From Cheiracanthium punctorium (taxonomy: Eukaryota > Arthropoda > Arachnida > Araneae > Cheiracanthiidae): a DNA stretch of 64,000 nucleotides. Position 1 is the stretch's first letter; each line of letters opens with the position of its first letter. The stretch is taken from NCBI GenBank assembly GCA_038373885.1, contig JAWZYV010017493.1:1612001-1676000 (forward strand), in the 5' to 3' direction. A model generated the notes under the pieces. The model saw only the letters and a program-made list of their open reading frames with translations. It was not told the origin of the DNA and ran no database searches. The position numbers and the translations under genes were made by a program. Positions 22,595 to 34,029 of the stretch are shown in pieces.

Positions 22595-22755
22595 TGGCAG
22601 ATGCTAAAAGATTCTGCAAACGCACTTGCAGAAATCCTGCATGTTTTAAAAAACTTGTTTTCCATTGCATTAATCTCAATTACGATGATGGAAATGCACT
22701 TTTTAAAGATATGTATAATCACTTTGAGTGCATTTGCAGAACGTCCTCGTAACGA
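22595..22755. repeat. Imperfect inverted repeat, arms of about 65 bp
   Basis: The left arm (TTCTGCAAACGCACTTGCAG and onward) pairs with the right arm ending GTGCATTTGCAGAACG, around a centre near 22680. Because it is palindromic, similar Phe/Ile-rich frames open on both strands (22601-22828 and 22525-22812); neither is a gene. It probably lies within a MITE whose left end may be CATTGGCGTAACTGG at 22404. Confidence 0.65.
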
Positions 22756-23192
22756 TGATGTACCTATTTGGAAAGGAATGCCCCCCCCCCTTCCTGAAAA
22801 CATTATTCCCAAATTAAAAGAAGAGTAGACCTTTCCACATCATAATCTTGCCCATTTTCGAAACATTACTTACACTCAGGGTAGTACAAATATCCTATGA
22901 AGCAGAGATGCATTAACACATACCTGGTGTTCCAAAAATGACTGATGGATTTTGAAAGTCAGTAAAAGAAAGACAATGCGATAGATATGTATCGTTTGCG
23001 GCCTTATGCTTAGGAAATATGGGAATTTTATCCTACCAAATTTCAAATTTAATTAATATTTCTACCAAGAGATGGCACTGCAGGCGATCTGTAACAGGTA
23101 TAGTTAAAAAGAAGTATTTCAGCTCGCCATTCCGTAGTTCATTTTCAAGCCAATAGCGTGTACTGTTGAGATTGCAAGTCTGCTCTACCAAA

Positions 23193-24458
23193 ATGTTTTT
23201 TTCCGTTGAACAGTGGGTATTTATTAGGTTAGAGTCCCACCGCCTGGAACAGAGTTTTGTTCAAATGAGGCGCAGTTTCCAAAGAAAAATTCATGTGAGA
23301 AACGGACTGTCAGACAATGCGATAAGGACTCTATTCCAGAAATTCAAATGAACGGGGAGCGTGAATGATGACCGTATTGGAAATGTCGGCCGGCCACACC
23401 TTTCAGTTACAGAGTCAAATGCTGAAGCTGTACAACAGATTCTCCAACAGTGGCCCCGAACTTCCGTACACCGTGTTGCATCTTGTACTGGACTCCGAAG
23501 AATGAGCACTCACCGTCTCATGCGCCACAGCCTTCACATGTTCCCGTACAAAATCCAGACTCACCAACCCCTCAGTCCAAATGCAATTAATGCACCCTAT
23601 AATTTCGCGAACGCCATGCTGCAACTTGTGGATGACAGCAATGGTGTAGCCAAGGTGGGGGATAGGGGTGTCATACCCCCCCCTCATGAGGAATATTTTT
23701 TGTCATACAAAATGTATATTCTTCATTCCGTTATCACACACATCTATACATATCTGTGAGTTGCAGTAGTCGCAAACCCTCCCCATGAAAAATTTCTGGC
23801 TATGCCACTGAATGATGGTGAACTCGATGGGGGCAACACATGGTTCCCAGACGAAGCGTATTCTCACCTCAATGGCTATGTCAACAAGCAGAACTCACGA
23901 ATTTGGGGAAGTGAATATCCTCATATTACTGAACCTTCATCCCTGCATTCACCAAAAATAATGGTATGGGCTGCGGTTTCTTCCAAAGGAATAATAGGGC
24001 CATTTTTTCGAGAGCAACCGATAAATACTGTATGATATCTTGGGGTTCTGGAAGAATTTGTGGGGATTCATACTGCTTTGGAGGACTGTTCAAATGCCTC
24101 CAGGTTCATGCAAGATGGTGCTCGTTCACATCGAAGGTCTGCAGTATTTGATTTCTTGAATGAACATTTCAGTGAGCGGGTAATTGCTTTGGATTACGAC
24201 ATGCATACAGGAAGTGGTATGGCATGGCCTCCTTATTCGCCAGACTTGACACCCTGAGACTTTTTTCTTTGGGGGTACCTGAAAGATTTGGTATTCTGCC
24301 AAACTCCACAAACAATTGCGGAGCTGAAGCGGCACATCTGTACTGCATGTGAGACAATTCCAACTGACATGTTTGAACGGATGTCTGGAAATTTTAGCCT
24401 CAGACTGTGCCACGTTGTTGCAGCAAATGGGGGTTACATTGAAAATGTCATTGTTTAA
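23193..24458 (+). pseudogene. mariner-like transposase, inactivated by stops and an insertion
   Basis: The frame starts MFFSVEQWVFI, the N-terminal helix-turn-helix region of an arthropod mariner-like family. It continues with TGSVNDDRIGNVGRPHLS, a hallmark linker. The catalytic part includes WFPDEAYSHLNGYVNKQNSR (first Asp), MQDGARSH (second Asp) and PPYSPDLTP followed by DFFLWGYLKDL (third Asp), and the tail ends GGYIENVIV. Three in-frame stops are visible near 23349, 24034 and 24256. A MITE splits the frame at 23639-23810, where residues before the first catalytic Asp also appear lost. When active it would have cut and pasted its own element at TA sites. It is now a pseudogene. Confidence 0.92.
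23639..23810. mobile_element. MITE inserted in the mariner-like transposase, 172 bp
   Basis: Ends CAATGGTGTAGCCAAGG and CTGGCTATGCCACTG are inverted. The interior is the reverse-orientation counterpart of the MITEs at 15798 and 62391 (ACAAAATGTATATTCTTCA). The flanks GATGACAG and AATGATGG agree at 5 of 8 bases and all three differences are transitions, consistent with an aged 8-bp duplication. It is younger than the transposase it interrupts. Confidence 0.88.
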
Positions 24459-24690
24459 TTTTTTGCAACAGTCCTTGCAAAATTTTCATACTGCTTTTTA
24501 TTTTTTCATAGTTTTTAGCACCACCTGTAGGTGAAAATGTTAACTAAATTTGAAATTTGGTGGGATAAAATTCTCTGATTTCCTAAGCATAAGGCCACAA
24601 ACAATACATATCTATCGCATTCCGTCTTTTTTTTATTGATTTTTTTCAGAATCCATCAGTCATCTTTGGGACATCCGGTACTTCTTTCCA

Positions 24691-24740
24691 GTGGCGTAGG
24701 AAAGGAGAAGGGGCTCAAACCCTCCATACCCTTGGAGGAA
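24691..24740. repeat. Solo MITE terminus
   Basis: CAGTGGCGTAGGAAAGGAG resembles the left end of the GTGGCGTAGCC family. It sits just outside the mariner-like element, and a matching right end was not found. Confidence 0.45.
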
Positions 24741-25009
24741 CGGAGAAAATTACCACAATCGGGTGTGTCGTTTTTTTGTTCAGAATCGATCTAAACATAC
24801 TGACAAGGAGGAGGCACGGCCTCGGGGAAACAGATATCAATGATCTTTGGCACAGTGGTAGTATGCCATGTGAATATACTACGTGTAAGATACTAAGACG
24901 CAATACTCAAATACAGTCGAGAAAAATTAATATTAATTTTCTAACCACTTCACCAAAACTTAAAATATAAGTTACGTGCTAATCAGAGTGAGTGCCCTGG
25001 TGCAATGGT

Positions 25010-25066
25010 TAGAACGCTGGTCTTCTTCTCTGGGATCTCAGGTACGAATCTCACGCTGCGCTAGCA
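25010..25066 (+). repeat. tRNA-like promoter segment in the left arm
   Basis: TGGTGCAATGGTTAGAAC resembles a tRNA D-arm/A box, and GGTACGAATCTC, 30 bases on, resembles the T-arm B box. The acceptor stem does not pair convincingly, so it is a tRNA-derived relic rather than a gene. A diverged reverse-complement copy lies at 26120-26185. Confidence 0.55.
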
Positions 25067-25317
25067 TTGTTTTTTTTTTGTTTTTTTGCTCACTCTGTTT
25101 TTAAATACATCAATACTGGTAATTAATTCTTTTTTCAGTCCAGTAAATATTTATTTACTGTTTCATATATTCATTTATTTATTTTTACTACATATATGTA
25201 AATAAGTAATAAAAAACTTCAATATCTTTTAATTCTATTTCTACTATTCGAAGTCTACTTTTACAATTGATTATAGTTATGATTATTTCAATAGAATAAT
25301 TATAATCAATAATATAG

Positions 25318-25690
25318 TTATGAGATGACTAATTGAATTCTTTTTTTCTCCCCATCTGGTACATAGTCATCAGATGAGTTAGCTTTAATTGATTCGAAAC
25401 TTTCTTCTAGACACTCTTCTTGAGCATGGATCAATTTCTCATCAGTTACAAACTTCTTTTCATTCAACACATCGAATATATTATTGTGCAATTCTGTGCC
25501 TATCATAGCTTCTTCAGGTAGTGTATCAGAAGTGGCGTTACAATTAACTACTCCATTTTTTAGTCACACCTTCAAAACATCACTGTATGTAGAACTATCA
25601 GTAGTTTTTTCATCATAACAATAAGAGCTTGCTTGGTCTAGTGGCATATTTGGTAACTGTAATATATTCTTCAAAATAAGTTTCACTGCT
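25318..25690 (-). pseudogene. Decayed acidic ORF between the long terminal repeats; unrecognised
   Basis: On the minus strand the frame can be followed from about 25690, starting PNMPLDQASSYCYDEKTTDS, then a stop, then NGVVNCNATSDTLPEEAMIG and onward to a terminal stop at 25318. The product is acidic and rich in Glu, Asp and Ser, with no motif I recognise. It probably belongs to the transposon that surrounds it. The in-frame stop and lack of a clear start suggest a dead remnant or a broken exon. Confidence 0.4.
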
Positions 25691-28657
25691 TAAAGACGTC
25701 TATTTGAAATTTTAACATGTGATATTTTAAATTTGACAACCCATCAACAGATGACAGACGATTAAAAGAAATAATGCTATTGCTGTGGCATCAGGAACGG
25801 GTGAAAATTAGAAAAGAGGTCTGTCTTACGATTGTGACAAAAAGAAATGTACCTTAAATAAACAATGAGTTTTGCGAGTGTTAAAAGTGAATTCTTTTGA
25901 ATGTGTAAAATTCTGATTCCAAAGTAAAGATTTTGCAAGTAGAAATAAAATTTAAATAATAATAAAAAAATCAATATGTAGGTAATAAAAATAATTAAAT
26001 AATAAATGAATAAAAAAATAAGTAAATTATTTACTTGACTAAAAAATGAATTATTTACCAGTATTATTGTATTTAAAAACAGAGTGAGCGGGGGAAAAAA
26101 AACACTAGCTCAGCATGAGATTCAAACCAGAGACCCCAGAGGTAGAAGGCCACCGTTCTAAGCATTACACCACGGCATTCAATCTGATTAGCGTGTAACT
26201 TATATTTAAAGCTTTGGTGAAGTGGTTTGAAAATTAATATTAATTTTTCTCAACTGTATTTGAGTATTGCGTCTTAATATCTTACACGTAGTATATTCAC
26301 GTGGTATACTACCACTGTGCCAAGGATCATTGAAATCAGTTTCCCTGAGGCCGTGCCTCTTCCTTGTTTTTGAGTTTTGAGAAAATTTCACTCAGTTCGA
26401 ATTGTGCATTTTTCTGTAATGGTGAATTTTTCTGTAACTTAATGGAATAAGGAAAGAAAATAGGGAAGACCCATGGATTATAATACGCTTTTAATATATA
26501 GCACTTTAGTGCTTTTTTAAAATCTGAAAGTGTTTCAGATTTTCTTACTTTTTTTCCCCCCCTTTCCATTTTTTGATAAAGGCCAATATATCCAGAAGCT
26601 CTTCAAAATTAATATAGGACAAAAATAATTTGTACCTTTTTGTAGGTTTTTATCATTTAACCATCTTATTTTTGTAACAAGGAGTGGCCCAACACTGTAA
26701 GCATCGCTTCTGTGTAACGGCTTCGAAGGGGCGTCATTTTGAACTCAAAAACGAAGAGCATAAAAGGGGGCATCTTTTTTACATGAGCAGGGGAAGCCAC
26801 TTACCCTAGGGCCACTACTGTTAGTAACCATCTTAATTTTAAATTCCATTCAGAATCTCAGAGATTTCAGTGCCAAAAAGGCCAGTGAGGAACAAGCTTC
26901 TCTCCAAACAAGATTTATTAAGATGGTGAACCAATTGGTAGCCGGAGGCGGCTAGTATTCCATAAGGCTGCTTAATTTAATAGATTTTAACACCAATTTC
27001 TCTTTCTTTCATTTTTTAAGTGTAATGTTGTGAAATCGTACATTGCTTATAACACATGCATTTGTTATATGACAAATGATTTCATTACTCTAAGTCACAT
27101 TTCTAAATAAAAAAACAAGAAAATATTTATTTGTATAATATTTCATAACAATATTAATGAAGTATTTTAGATAATACACTTTATCTTGATACTGCAAGAA
27201 ATAATTTTAATTTGCATGCTAGTTAATTTGAAATATACAAATAAAATTTGCCAATTGAACATGTATATATTGGTAACATATTACATTCAACATAAATTTT
27301 GTGAATAAAAGTTTTTAAATAAAGCAATCACAAGAAAAATTCCTTTCACATAAAAGAATTCGGAAAATTGTTTGAATTTATAGTATTACTGTAACTTCCA
27401 GCTAATTAAACTCATTTTTTTAATTAAAATATACCACCATTTCGATGGTTTGTATTATACCTTACTTTAAATTTGTCTACAAAAAAATTTTCCTGAAACC
27501 TCCAGCTTTTGCAATTTGCATGGGATTATGATTCTTAGTTTCTTTTATTTTCTAAATATAACATCATGACAAATAAAAGTACATAAGTTTTGCTGAAAAT
27601 TCAGAGCATTGATAATTTTATTTAATACTGCTTGCGGCATATTTTTCTTCGGTAATAAGGTAGGACCGATTTCTTTCCTCTTCTTTTTTCTGTGTCTATA
27701 TGTGTGTGCTTATAATAATGATACTTGACAAAATAATTACATTATAAAATGTTTAATAAGTATCATGCATGCTTTTATCATTTTGTGTTTGTTGGTTTGC
27801 AAACAAAATGTTCATTTCTAGATTTTTGTTACATATTATAATGCAATCTTTGTGCATACAAGTAACAAGCTTGGCTTGAAAACTCAAGATGTAGGTATGA
27901 AGAAGAGAGGATTCAGGGTAGAAGAAGTCCCCCCCCCCTTTTTTTTTGTACTTCACTTCTTGTTTAAATCAAACAGGCCCTTTTTTTTTAAATAACTCCT
28001 CACAAAAAGTTACACTGCCATAGGGAAATGATTTGCTTTATTGTATAGTTTGTTTAGATCAAATTAACTTTAAAAAAGGCCCTCCCCCCAAAAAAGTCTT
28101 AAATGCGCCACTGAGGATCAAATGTGATAGTTTCCTTCAACAGCCAGACATAAGCACTTTGATAGTTCATATAAATAATAATACATTTTTTTTTTTTTTT
28201 CTTTTTCTGTCGGGGAAGGTTTTGCACTCTAACGATAAAATTCTAACTTCAATTTTACAACTATACCATTAATCGAAAAAAAATTACTAGGTTTGGTTGA
28301 AACTTCCTAACTATCAACAGATAATGTACATTGTGGGTTGCCTTAAGAAATATTTTGATTCTTCTTAAAAAAGAAAAGAAGCACCTACAAATCATTTGCT
28401 GCCATTGACTACCTGCCGGAAATAACAGTACTGAAACAACCATTCTTTTCTTAAATTTTTTTTTACATTCATATATAAAGTGTAAATAATATATAATCTT
28501 CAGTATTTTTCAGAAAATGTAAGTTTATAAGTATTTAAAATAAAATAATAAAACTTTTTACAATTCTTTACACCTAACATATACATGTGAAGGAATAAAT
28601 AAGTAAAGGTAAACATTTGGCAATGCTTTGAATTTTTTCAGTTACACATATTTACAA

Positions 28658-28733
28658 ATTAAAAAGAAAAAGAAATAGATTATATACATTTATAAGAAAA
28701 AATGTATATAATCTATTTCTTTTTCTTTTTAAT
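28658..28733. repeat. Perfect hairpin, 33-bp arms, 10-base loop
   Basis: The left arm 28658-28690 and right arm 28701-28733 are exact complements. The arms consist of AAAAAGAAAAAGAAATAG followed by ATTATATACATT. It is AT-rich, with no flanking duplication, and could be a tiny foldback or a slippage product. Confidence 0.9.
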
Positions 28734-29037
28734 AGTTAAATGACAGCTCAAAACATCTGTTGCAATTAAGAAAAATAAATAAGAAAAAACGAAAGGTTTC
28801 ACGGTGAATTCATGAGTTATTTAATACCTAACTTAAAAATTTGAAATTTTATAAACTGATGCACAGCTGAAAGTAAACAGGATTCCAAAGACTCTTCAGA
28901 TTTGTTTACATTATTTCTAATAGTATAGAAAGGCAACTTCATTTTAATTTTACCTTGAATCCTTAGTAAGTTCAAGCATTTTACTGAATTTATCTTTTGA
29001 GTTTTTAAATATTAAAGATGGTTCCACAATTATTTCA

Positions 29038-29077
29038 AAAAGTATTAATGATAAGACAACTTATCATTAATACTTTT
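29038..29077. repeat. Perfect hairpin, 18-bp arms, 4-base loop
   Basis: The left arm AAAGTATTAATGATAAG and its complement are separated by ACAA. It is a short stable stem in otherwise featureless AT-rich DNA. Confidence 0.85.
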
Positions 29078-30596
29078 AATAAAATAATGTTACAGCAAAC
29101 CTTAGTAGAAATAGTGCTAACTGCTTATAAAAATATTTTACTGTTAGAACAAGTGCCTTTACTTTGTTTCCATTCCCTTACAATGTAATGAAAAATTTAT
29201 TGAAATTATAAACACAGAAAGGATAACTAAAAGAATAGTTCAGCAAACTGAATTTTTAAATACTAATGAATAAAATATGTATTGGAAAATTACTTATTTC
29301 TACCCAAACACGCACATATTAGAATTAAAAATATTAGTCATAAATTTTATATAAAATACATTTAAAAGACAAATTAAAATTTAACAATCTAAATTTGAAT
29401 GCATAATAGTATTTTAAAGTTAAATTTAAGTGATAATTAGGTTTTATTATATTCCTTATGCACCATTTAACTGCAACATTAATTTGTTCTATCTACTATC
29501 AAAAGTATAAAGAAGTTTTTAAAAGCAAAGCAATTACATATAGCTGCCAACTAATCCTGCCTAAAAACATGAAGATCAAAATAAAAAACAGATAAATTGC
29601 CCACTTTATTTAAAAAACAATATAGCTTGGACTTAATTTTTAACAAAACATCATGTAAACATCTAAAATACTCTGAAAATTCTATAACGCCAATGCAAAA
29701 AAAGTATGGATTTATGGCATGGAAACCTTATGTACTGGACTATTTCCCTAATCATAGTAAATTAGTACAAGGAAATACTCCTCTAAACACAAACTAATTT
29801 ATGTAACAAGTTTTTGCAGCTCCTTTTCTCTTTAAAAGCAATTCTTAACCAATATTATTTCATAAGAAAAATAACTTTGGTACTTAATTATAAGTATATT
29901 TTTTATGAATCCGACTGTTTAATTAGTTAATGGTCAGACAATGATGATGGTCGTTGTGTGCCTCCCTTAAAAATTAGGCTTAAATGTGGTGTCAATAAAA
30001 TGTCTTCAAAACTGAAGCCAGATTGGCAATATTTTCAATATTCAGCAAGAAATTAAAAAACCCTAAAGTGATGACATTAATTTCAATAGAAATTTTGAAG
30101 ATTTTAACTCATGCCCTAATTACTTGATTTGCATACAGCAAAGTTGTAGTGTTTTAGCACATGGAACATTAATTTTAGACTGATAAATTTTAGATGAGCG
30201 AATCCCTTGCTCTCTGTGTCCTCTCGATCAAGGTGCACTGTATAAGAGGAATATTTATACATTTATGAATTGTTTGAGTAGTGCATGAAACAGATATTGT
30301 TATAAATTATAAAGTCAAAATTATGAAATTCTTTTTTTGAAATACAATATTTTTTTATTATTTTTGCTTTGCTATTAAAATATAATATTAAGCTTTCTAA
30401 AATAGTCAATTAATATAGATTAGGATTAGGTGAGTATGGTTTGGTTATGGCTACTAGCACCTCTTGTATTAATCCTTGCAAAATCCTTTTACTCAGGTAA
30501 TAATAATATTTAAAATAAATAATAATAATAAAATTAAAAAAAACTAATTCTGAAAGATTATATTTGAATTATGAAAAACTTCAGCACTTGGGGTAA

Positions 30597-30619
30597 CACA
30601 CACACACACACACACACAG
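30597..30619. repeat. (CA)n microsatellite
   Basis: About eleven CA units. It gives the His-Thr run in a short plus-strand frame, which is not a gene. Confidence 0.9.
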
Positions 30620-31074
30620 GGAAGATTTTGTATTTTTGGAAGATGCTAGACAAATGTAAGATCAGAAAATCTTCTAGAAATAAGGTAAGAGTTAGCAGCT
30701 ATGTCATTATTACAATCAATTTTCTACTTACAAATTATCTGGAAAAACATATGCAATAGACACATTTTACCAATAAAACTATTGCAATCATGGACAATTT
30801 TAAACTGACATGACACAAATTATTAAATAATTTAATGGGGATTAGCAATATAATTTTAGAACGACTATTGTAAATAGGATGTTTATATAAGTGTTTGAAA
30901 ATAAAAAATGAAATTAACAAGCTTACTTTTGTGTTTCACCATACACCAGATGATAGATTTTAGTGAACTTGACTTAAAGCAACCATGATTAATTTGGCAA
31001 AGTGTCATAAAGGCAGCAAATAAATTCATTTAAATTTCACAGAAGGCCAAAAGAAAAAGTTATGTGTAACCCAC

Positions 31075-31143
31075 AAGTACCTAAATAACTTACCAGGAAC
31101 TCTTAAGGTTTCTGGTTAATTACTTAGGTACTTGAGGGTTACA
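31075..31143. ncRNA. Imperfect 69-nt hairpin, microRNA-precursor-like (candidate only)
   Basis: TGTAACCCACAAGTACCTAA at the 5' side pairs with TTAGGTACTTGAGGGTTACA at the 3' side with one mismatch. A bulged stem then leads to a small loop near CTCTTAAGG. Overall length and imperfect pairing suit a pre-miRNA. No family match is claimed, and a decayed foldback repeat would look the same. Confidence 0.3.
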
Positions 31144-31496
31144 GTGGTCATCAAGCTTGCTTGGAGACATTTGGATTATGCCGAGATTGGAGCTACACTT
31201 TGGGAACGCAAATGTTTGTCCAAAAGAATGCAAACATTTCATGAGATTTCACCACCATGATTTTGGCGATATATTTTGGTTGCTTGGCAATTACATTAGA
31301 TTAATTTGGGTGCAATAGCCCACAAGTAGCTTTACTTATAGCAAAAATTTGTTAAATAGCAAAATAATCTATATAACAGAGAATTCTTTTAAATAATTTT
31401 CATGATCTGTGTAAGATTGTAAACAATCTTGCTTAATATACAGAGTATAAGAGAATAGATGCATACCTAATCAGAAATGAAACTCGTGGAATTAGA

Positions 31497-31529
<33 letters not shown>

Positions 31530-31567
31530 AAGAAAGAAAAAAAAAAAAAAAAAAAAAAGAAAGAAAG
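31497..31567. repeat. Poly-A/(GAAA)n tract
   Basis: About 60 bases of A runs broken by GAAAGAAAG. Simple sequence. Confidence 0.9.
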
Positions 31568-31785
31568 TGTTATGTCTATTAACTTACAATTTCCTTAAAG
31601 CATACTAGTCAGAAAACCTTTTAAAGAATGATAAGTGATGATTTAATCTAAAATTTTAACTGCTTTTAAAGCAAATTCATTCAAAATTTCTACGCCTGTG
31701 TAACAATTTTAATTTCAAAATTTCTGTCAGTAATCTAATATTTTATCCAAATGTTAAATGGAATGTTTTTTGTTAAAATATAAGT

Positions 31786-33271
31786 CAGAGCTCATTCTAG
31801 GCGGAGTTAGTAGGGCCCTAGAATTCCTAAAAATTCCACCCTGTTGCCTTTTGATTCACGTTAGTGCCCAACGATTAAAAATTAAACATCCTCTTTTGCC
31901 CACGAAGTTTTTTTTTTATCTCTACCAAAGTTTCTTTATCCCTCTTATTTGTTCTCTTATTTGATAGGGATGGATTTACACAACTTTTATGCTAATAGAA
32001 CTCCCCACCCCCACCCCTAACACTACCCATAGGCCACAGCGCATGGGAGGCCCTGTTGTGGGGATGCAAGGCATGTCTGTGATGAGAAAGGGGGATGGAA
32101 ATCAACTGTGTAAAAATTCATTCATCTATAATTTTTTTTTATTAATCAACGGATTTGTTTGAAATTTTGGGGATCACTTTAAAAATGCAAAAATTGATTC
32201 AGAGTCCAAATTTTAAAAAGACATCTTAATTTGAACAAAAGTGAGAAATTTATTGTCAGAACATATTTTTTTTCTTTCTTTCTTTGTGGTTTTCTTTCTG
32301 AGCTAGACTGGGAGGGAAAGGGGCAGAAAGATGGGGTTGAGGTTCTTATCTCCTTTCAGGCTATTTCAATATTGCCACTTATATAGGTGACCAGCTGATG
32401 TTAAAATCAACAGAAGGATACTTTTAATGACTTCAGATAATCCTGAAAAAAAAGTTTAGCTATTGTTGTCCATTTTCAAAATATTTAATAACTAGAATTT
32501 GTAGTAGAATATATATTGAATAACTGGAATAGATATTTATACCATTATATGGTTATTTTGAACAGAAGTGTTATTAATAATTTCATGCATTAACTATATT
32601 TTAATTGTTTGTACTATTGGATTAATCCTTACAAAGACAAGTGAATGATGAAAAGTTGAATGAATTACTTCTATAGGTGTAATAACTTGAAAACTGAAAA
32701 AAAAAAATTAATAAAAATGAAAATTTAGGTTTAGAACAACTAAACTTTATTAAGTGTTTCTTAATTTAAACTTTTATTGATGATTCTTAACAAGGTGATC
32801 AAATAAATAGTTTATTAAAATGTACTTTTATGCAAAATGTTTAATTAATTAAGCATTTTCTTGTCTGTTAGGTATGTTTGGGTGATTATTTTTGTTATAA
32901 AAAGAAAAAAAAAACCTTTAAAGAAATATTCTTTACTATTTATAATTTATTTTAGTAAGTTAATTAACAAATTTAATTAAAAAGTAATTAATTCTTTTAC
33001 ATTACTTAGCTTTATCAACTTAATTAATGTTATCTAATTTTTAATAAAGACTAGTAATTAATTTATTAATAAATATTACTAATTAATTATTATTCATTTA
33101 ATTAATCAATAAAGCATTGTTTTACTCAATTTTTTTTGTGAGAATTAGAAGTGCTTTTAATCGGGATATGTGATAAATAATGATAATAAACACAATGCCT
33201 TTTAAAATATTGATGTCCTTTTTTTTAAAACCTTTGCACCCTGCCCTTTTTCCTACTTAGAATGAGCTCTG
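31786..33271. mobile_element. hAT-like element, 1486 bp, internally decayed
   Basis: Ends CAGAGCTCATTCTAGG and CTTAGAATGAGCTCTG are inverted. Flanks carry the identical 7-mer TATAAGT (31779-31785 and 33272-33278). The interior is very AT-rich and no transposase motif remains. Duplication length and end sequence fit hAT loosely. Confidence 0.75.
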
Positions 33272-33279
33272 TATAAGTT

Positions 33280-33998
33280 ACACAAAATATGCATTTTAGA
33301 AGAGAGAGAGAAAGAAAAAAAAAAAGCTTATTCAGCAGCAATGTATAAAATTTACAAATGTGAAGTAAAAAAATTTCACAACAAGAAGCAGTTGAAAATA
33401 GAAAACAATGTCAGTGAATAAAAAAATTAATGTACAGGAAATGAGTTTTTAATTATGCACAGAAATTTGAAAATAAGATATTAAATGATTTAAAATTTAG
33501 TAATCGGATAAACATTTTGAGACACAAAGCATTCAAACTATTATTAGTATGTCAAATAAATTTCTGTCATTACACAAATTATTTGTACATCAAAAACAAT
33601 GTTTAATAACATTTAAAATATAATTAATTCTCTGTTTATTTTTCTAGTAGTAAATCATACTTAAAAAAAATTACTGTTTCTTATTTTAAGCTGAGCTCTT
33701 TCCTAAAGCATCTCCATAGAAATGGTGTAAACTATTCAAGTTTAGATTAACATAAAAAAAATATTAAATGATGCAATAAAATTGCATTACTTTAAAGCAT
33801 TATTGAAGTAATACTAACTGAACGGCAAACAATTATGTGAATATAAATATATCTAATAATTCATAGAAAGTTAAATACATAATATAAAGGATTGCACTAC
33901 AGCATATAGTTCATCCATTTTTTCAAAAAAGGACCAGTTTTCTTTTAAGTTGCTGGGTCCCTAAGACTAGTCTTTTTTAAGACCTTCATACTTGAGGA

Positions 33999-34029
<31 letters not shown>

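Larger units (their letters stand above)
22921..24680 (+). mobile_element. mariner/IS630-type transposon with about 150-bp terminal inverted repeats
   Basis: The left end TACCTGGTGTTCC and right end GGACATCCGGTA are inverted and include the TA target duplication at 22921-22922 and 24679-24680. Homology between the ends continues inward for about 150 bp (about 22923-23083 against 24519-24678), including GCGATAGATATGTAT and CCACCAAATTTCAAATTTA-like segments. The interior holds a broken transposase. With both ends present the unit is structurally full length, but it cannot move by itself. Confidence 0.93.
24801..26371. mobile_element. Element with about 400-bp terminal inverted repeats containing tRNA-like segments
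   Basis: The left arm (about 24801-25190) and right arm (about 25980-26371) are reverse complements with moderate divergence. Shared blocks include GAGGCACGGCCTC, TACTACGTGTAAGAT, TTAATATTAATTTT and ACAGAGTGAG. Each arm contains a tRNA-like stretch. The 790-bp centre carries a decayed minus-strand ORF. The layout is that of a DNA transposon with very long terminal repeats, but the superfamily and target duplication were not resolved. Confidence 0.75.
26400..31780. other. Long AT-rich stretch with no recognised gene
   Basis: Few transposon termini occur here compared with the rest of the window. One possible pair (AGTGGCCCAACACTG near 26684 and CCCTAGGGCCACTACTG near 26820) is unconvincing. 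A MITE-like terminus GCGCCACTGAGG ends near 28115. The stretch lies downstream of the minus-strand zinc-finger gene and could hold its 3' untranslated region or other introns, but no exon could be called. Short hairpins and simple repeats are listed separately. Confidence 0.4.

Noticed and set aside
25010..25085. Functional tRNA gene
   Set aside because: A- and B-box-like words are present but the acceptor and anticodon stems do not pair; it is duplicated inside transposon arms.
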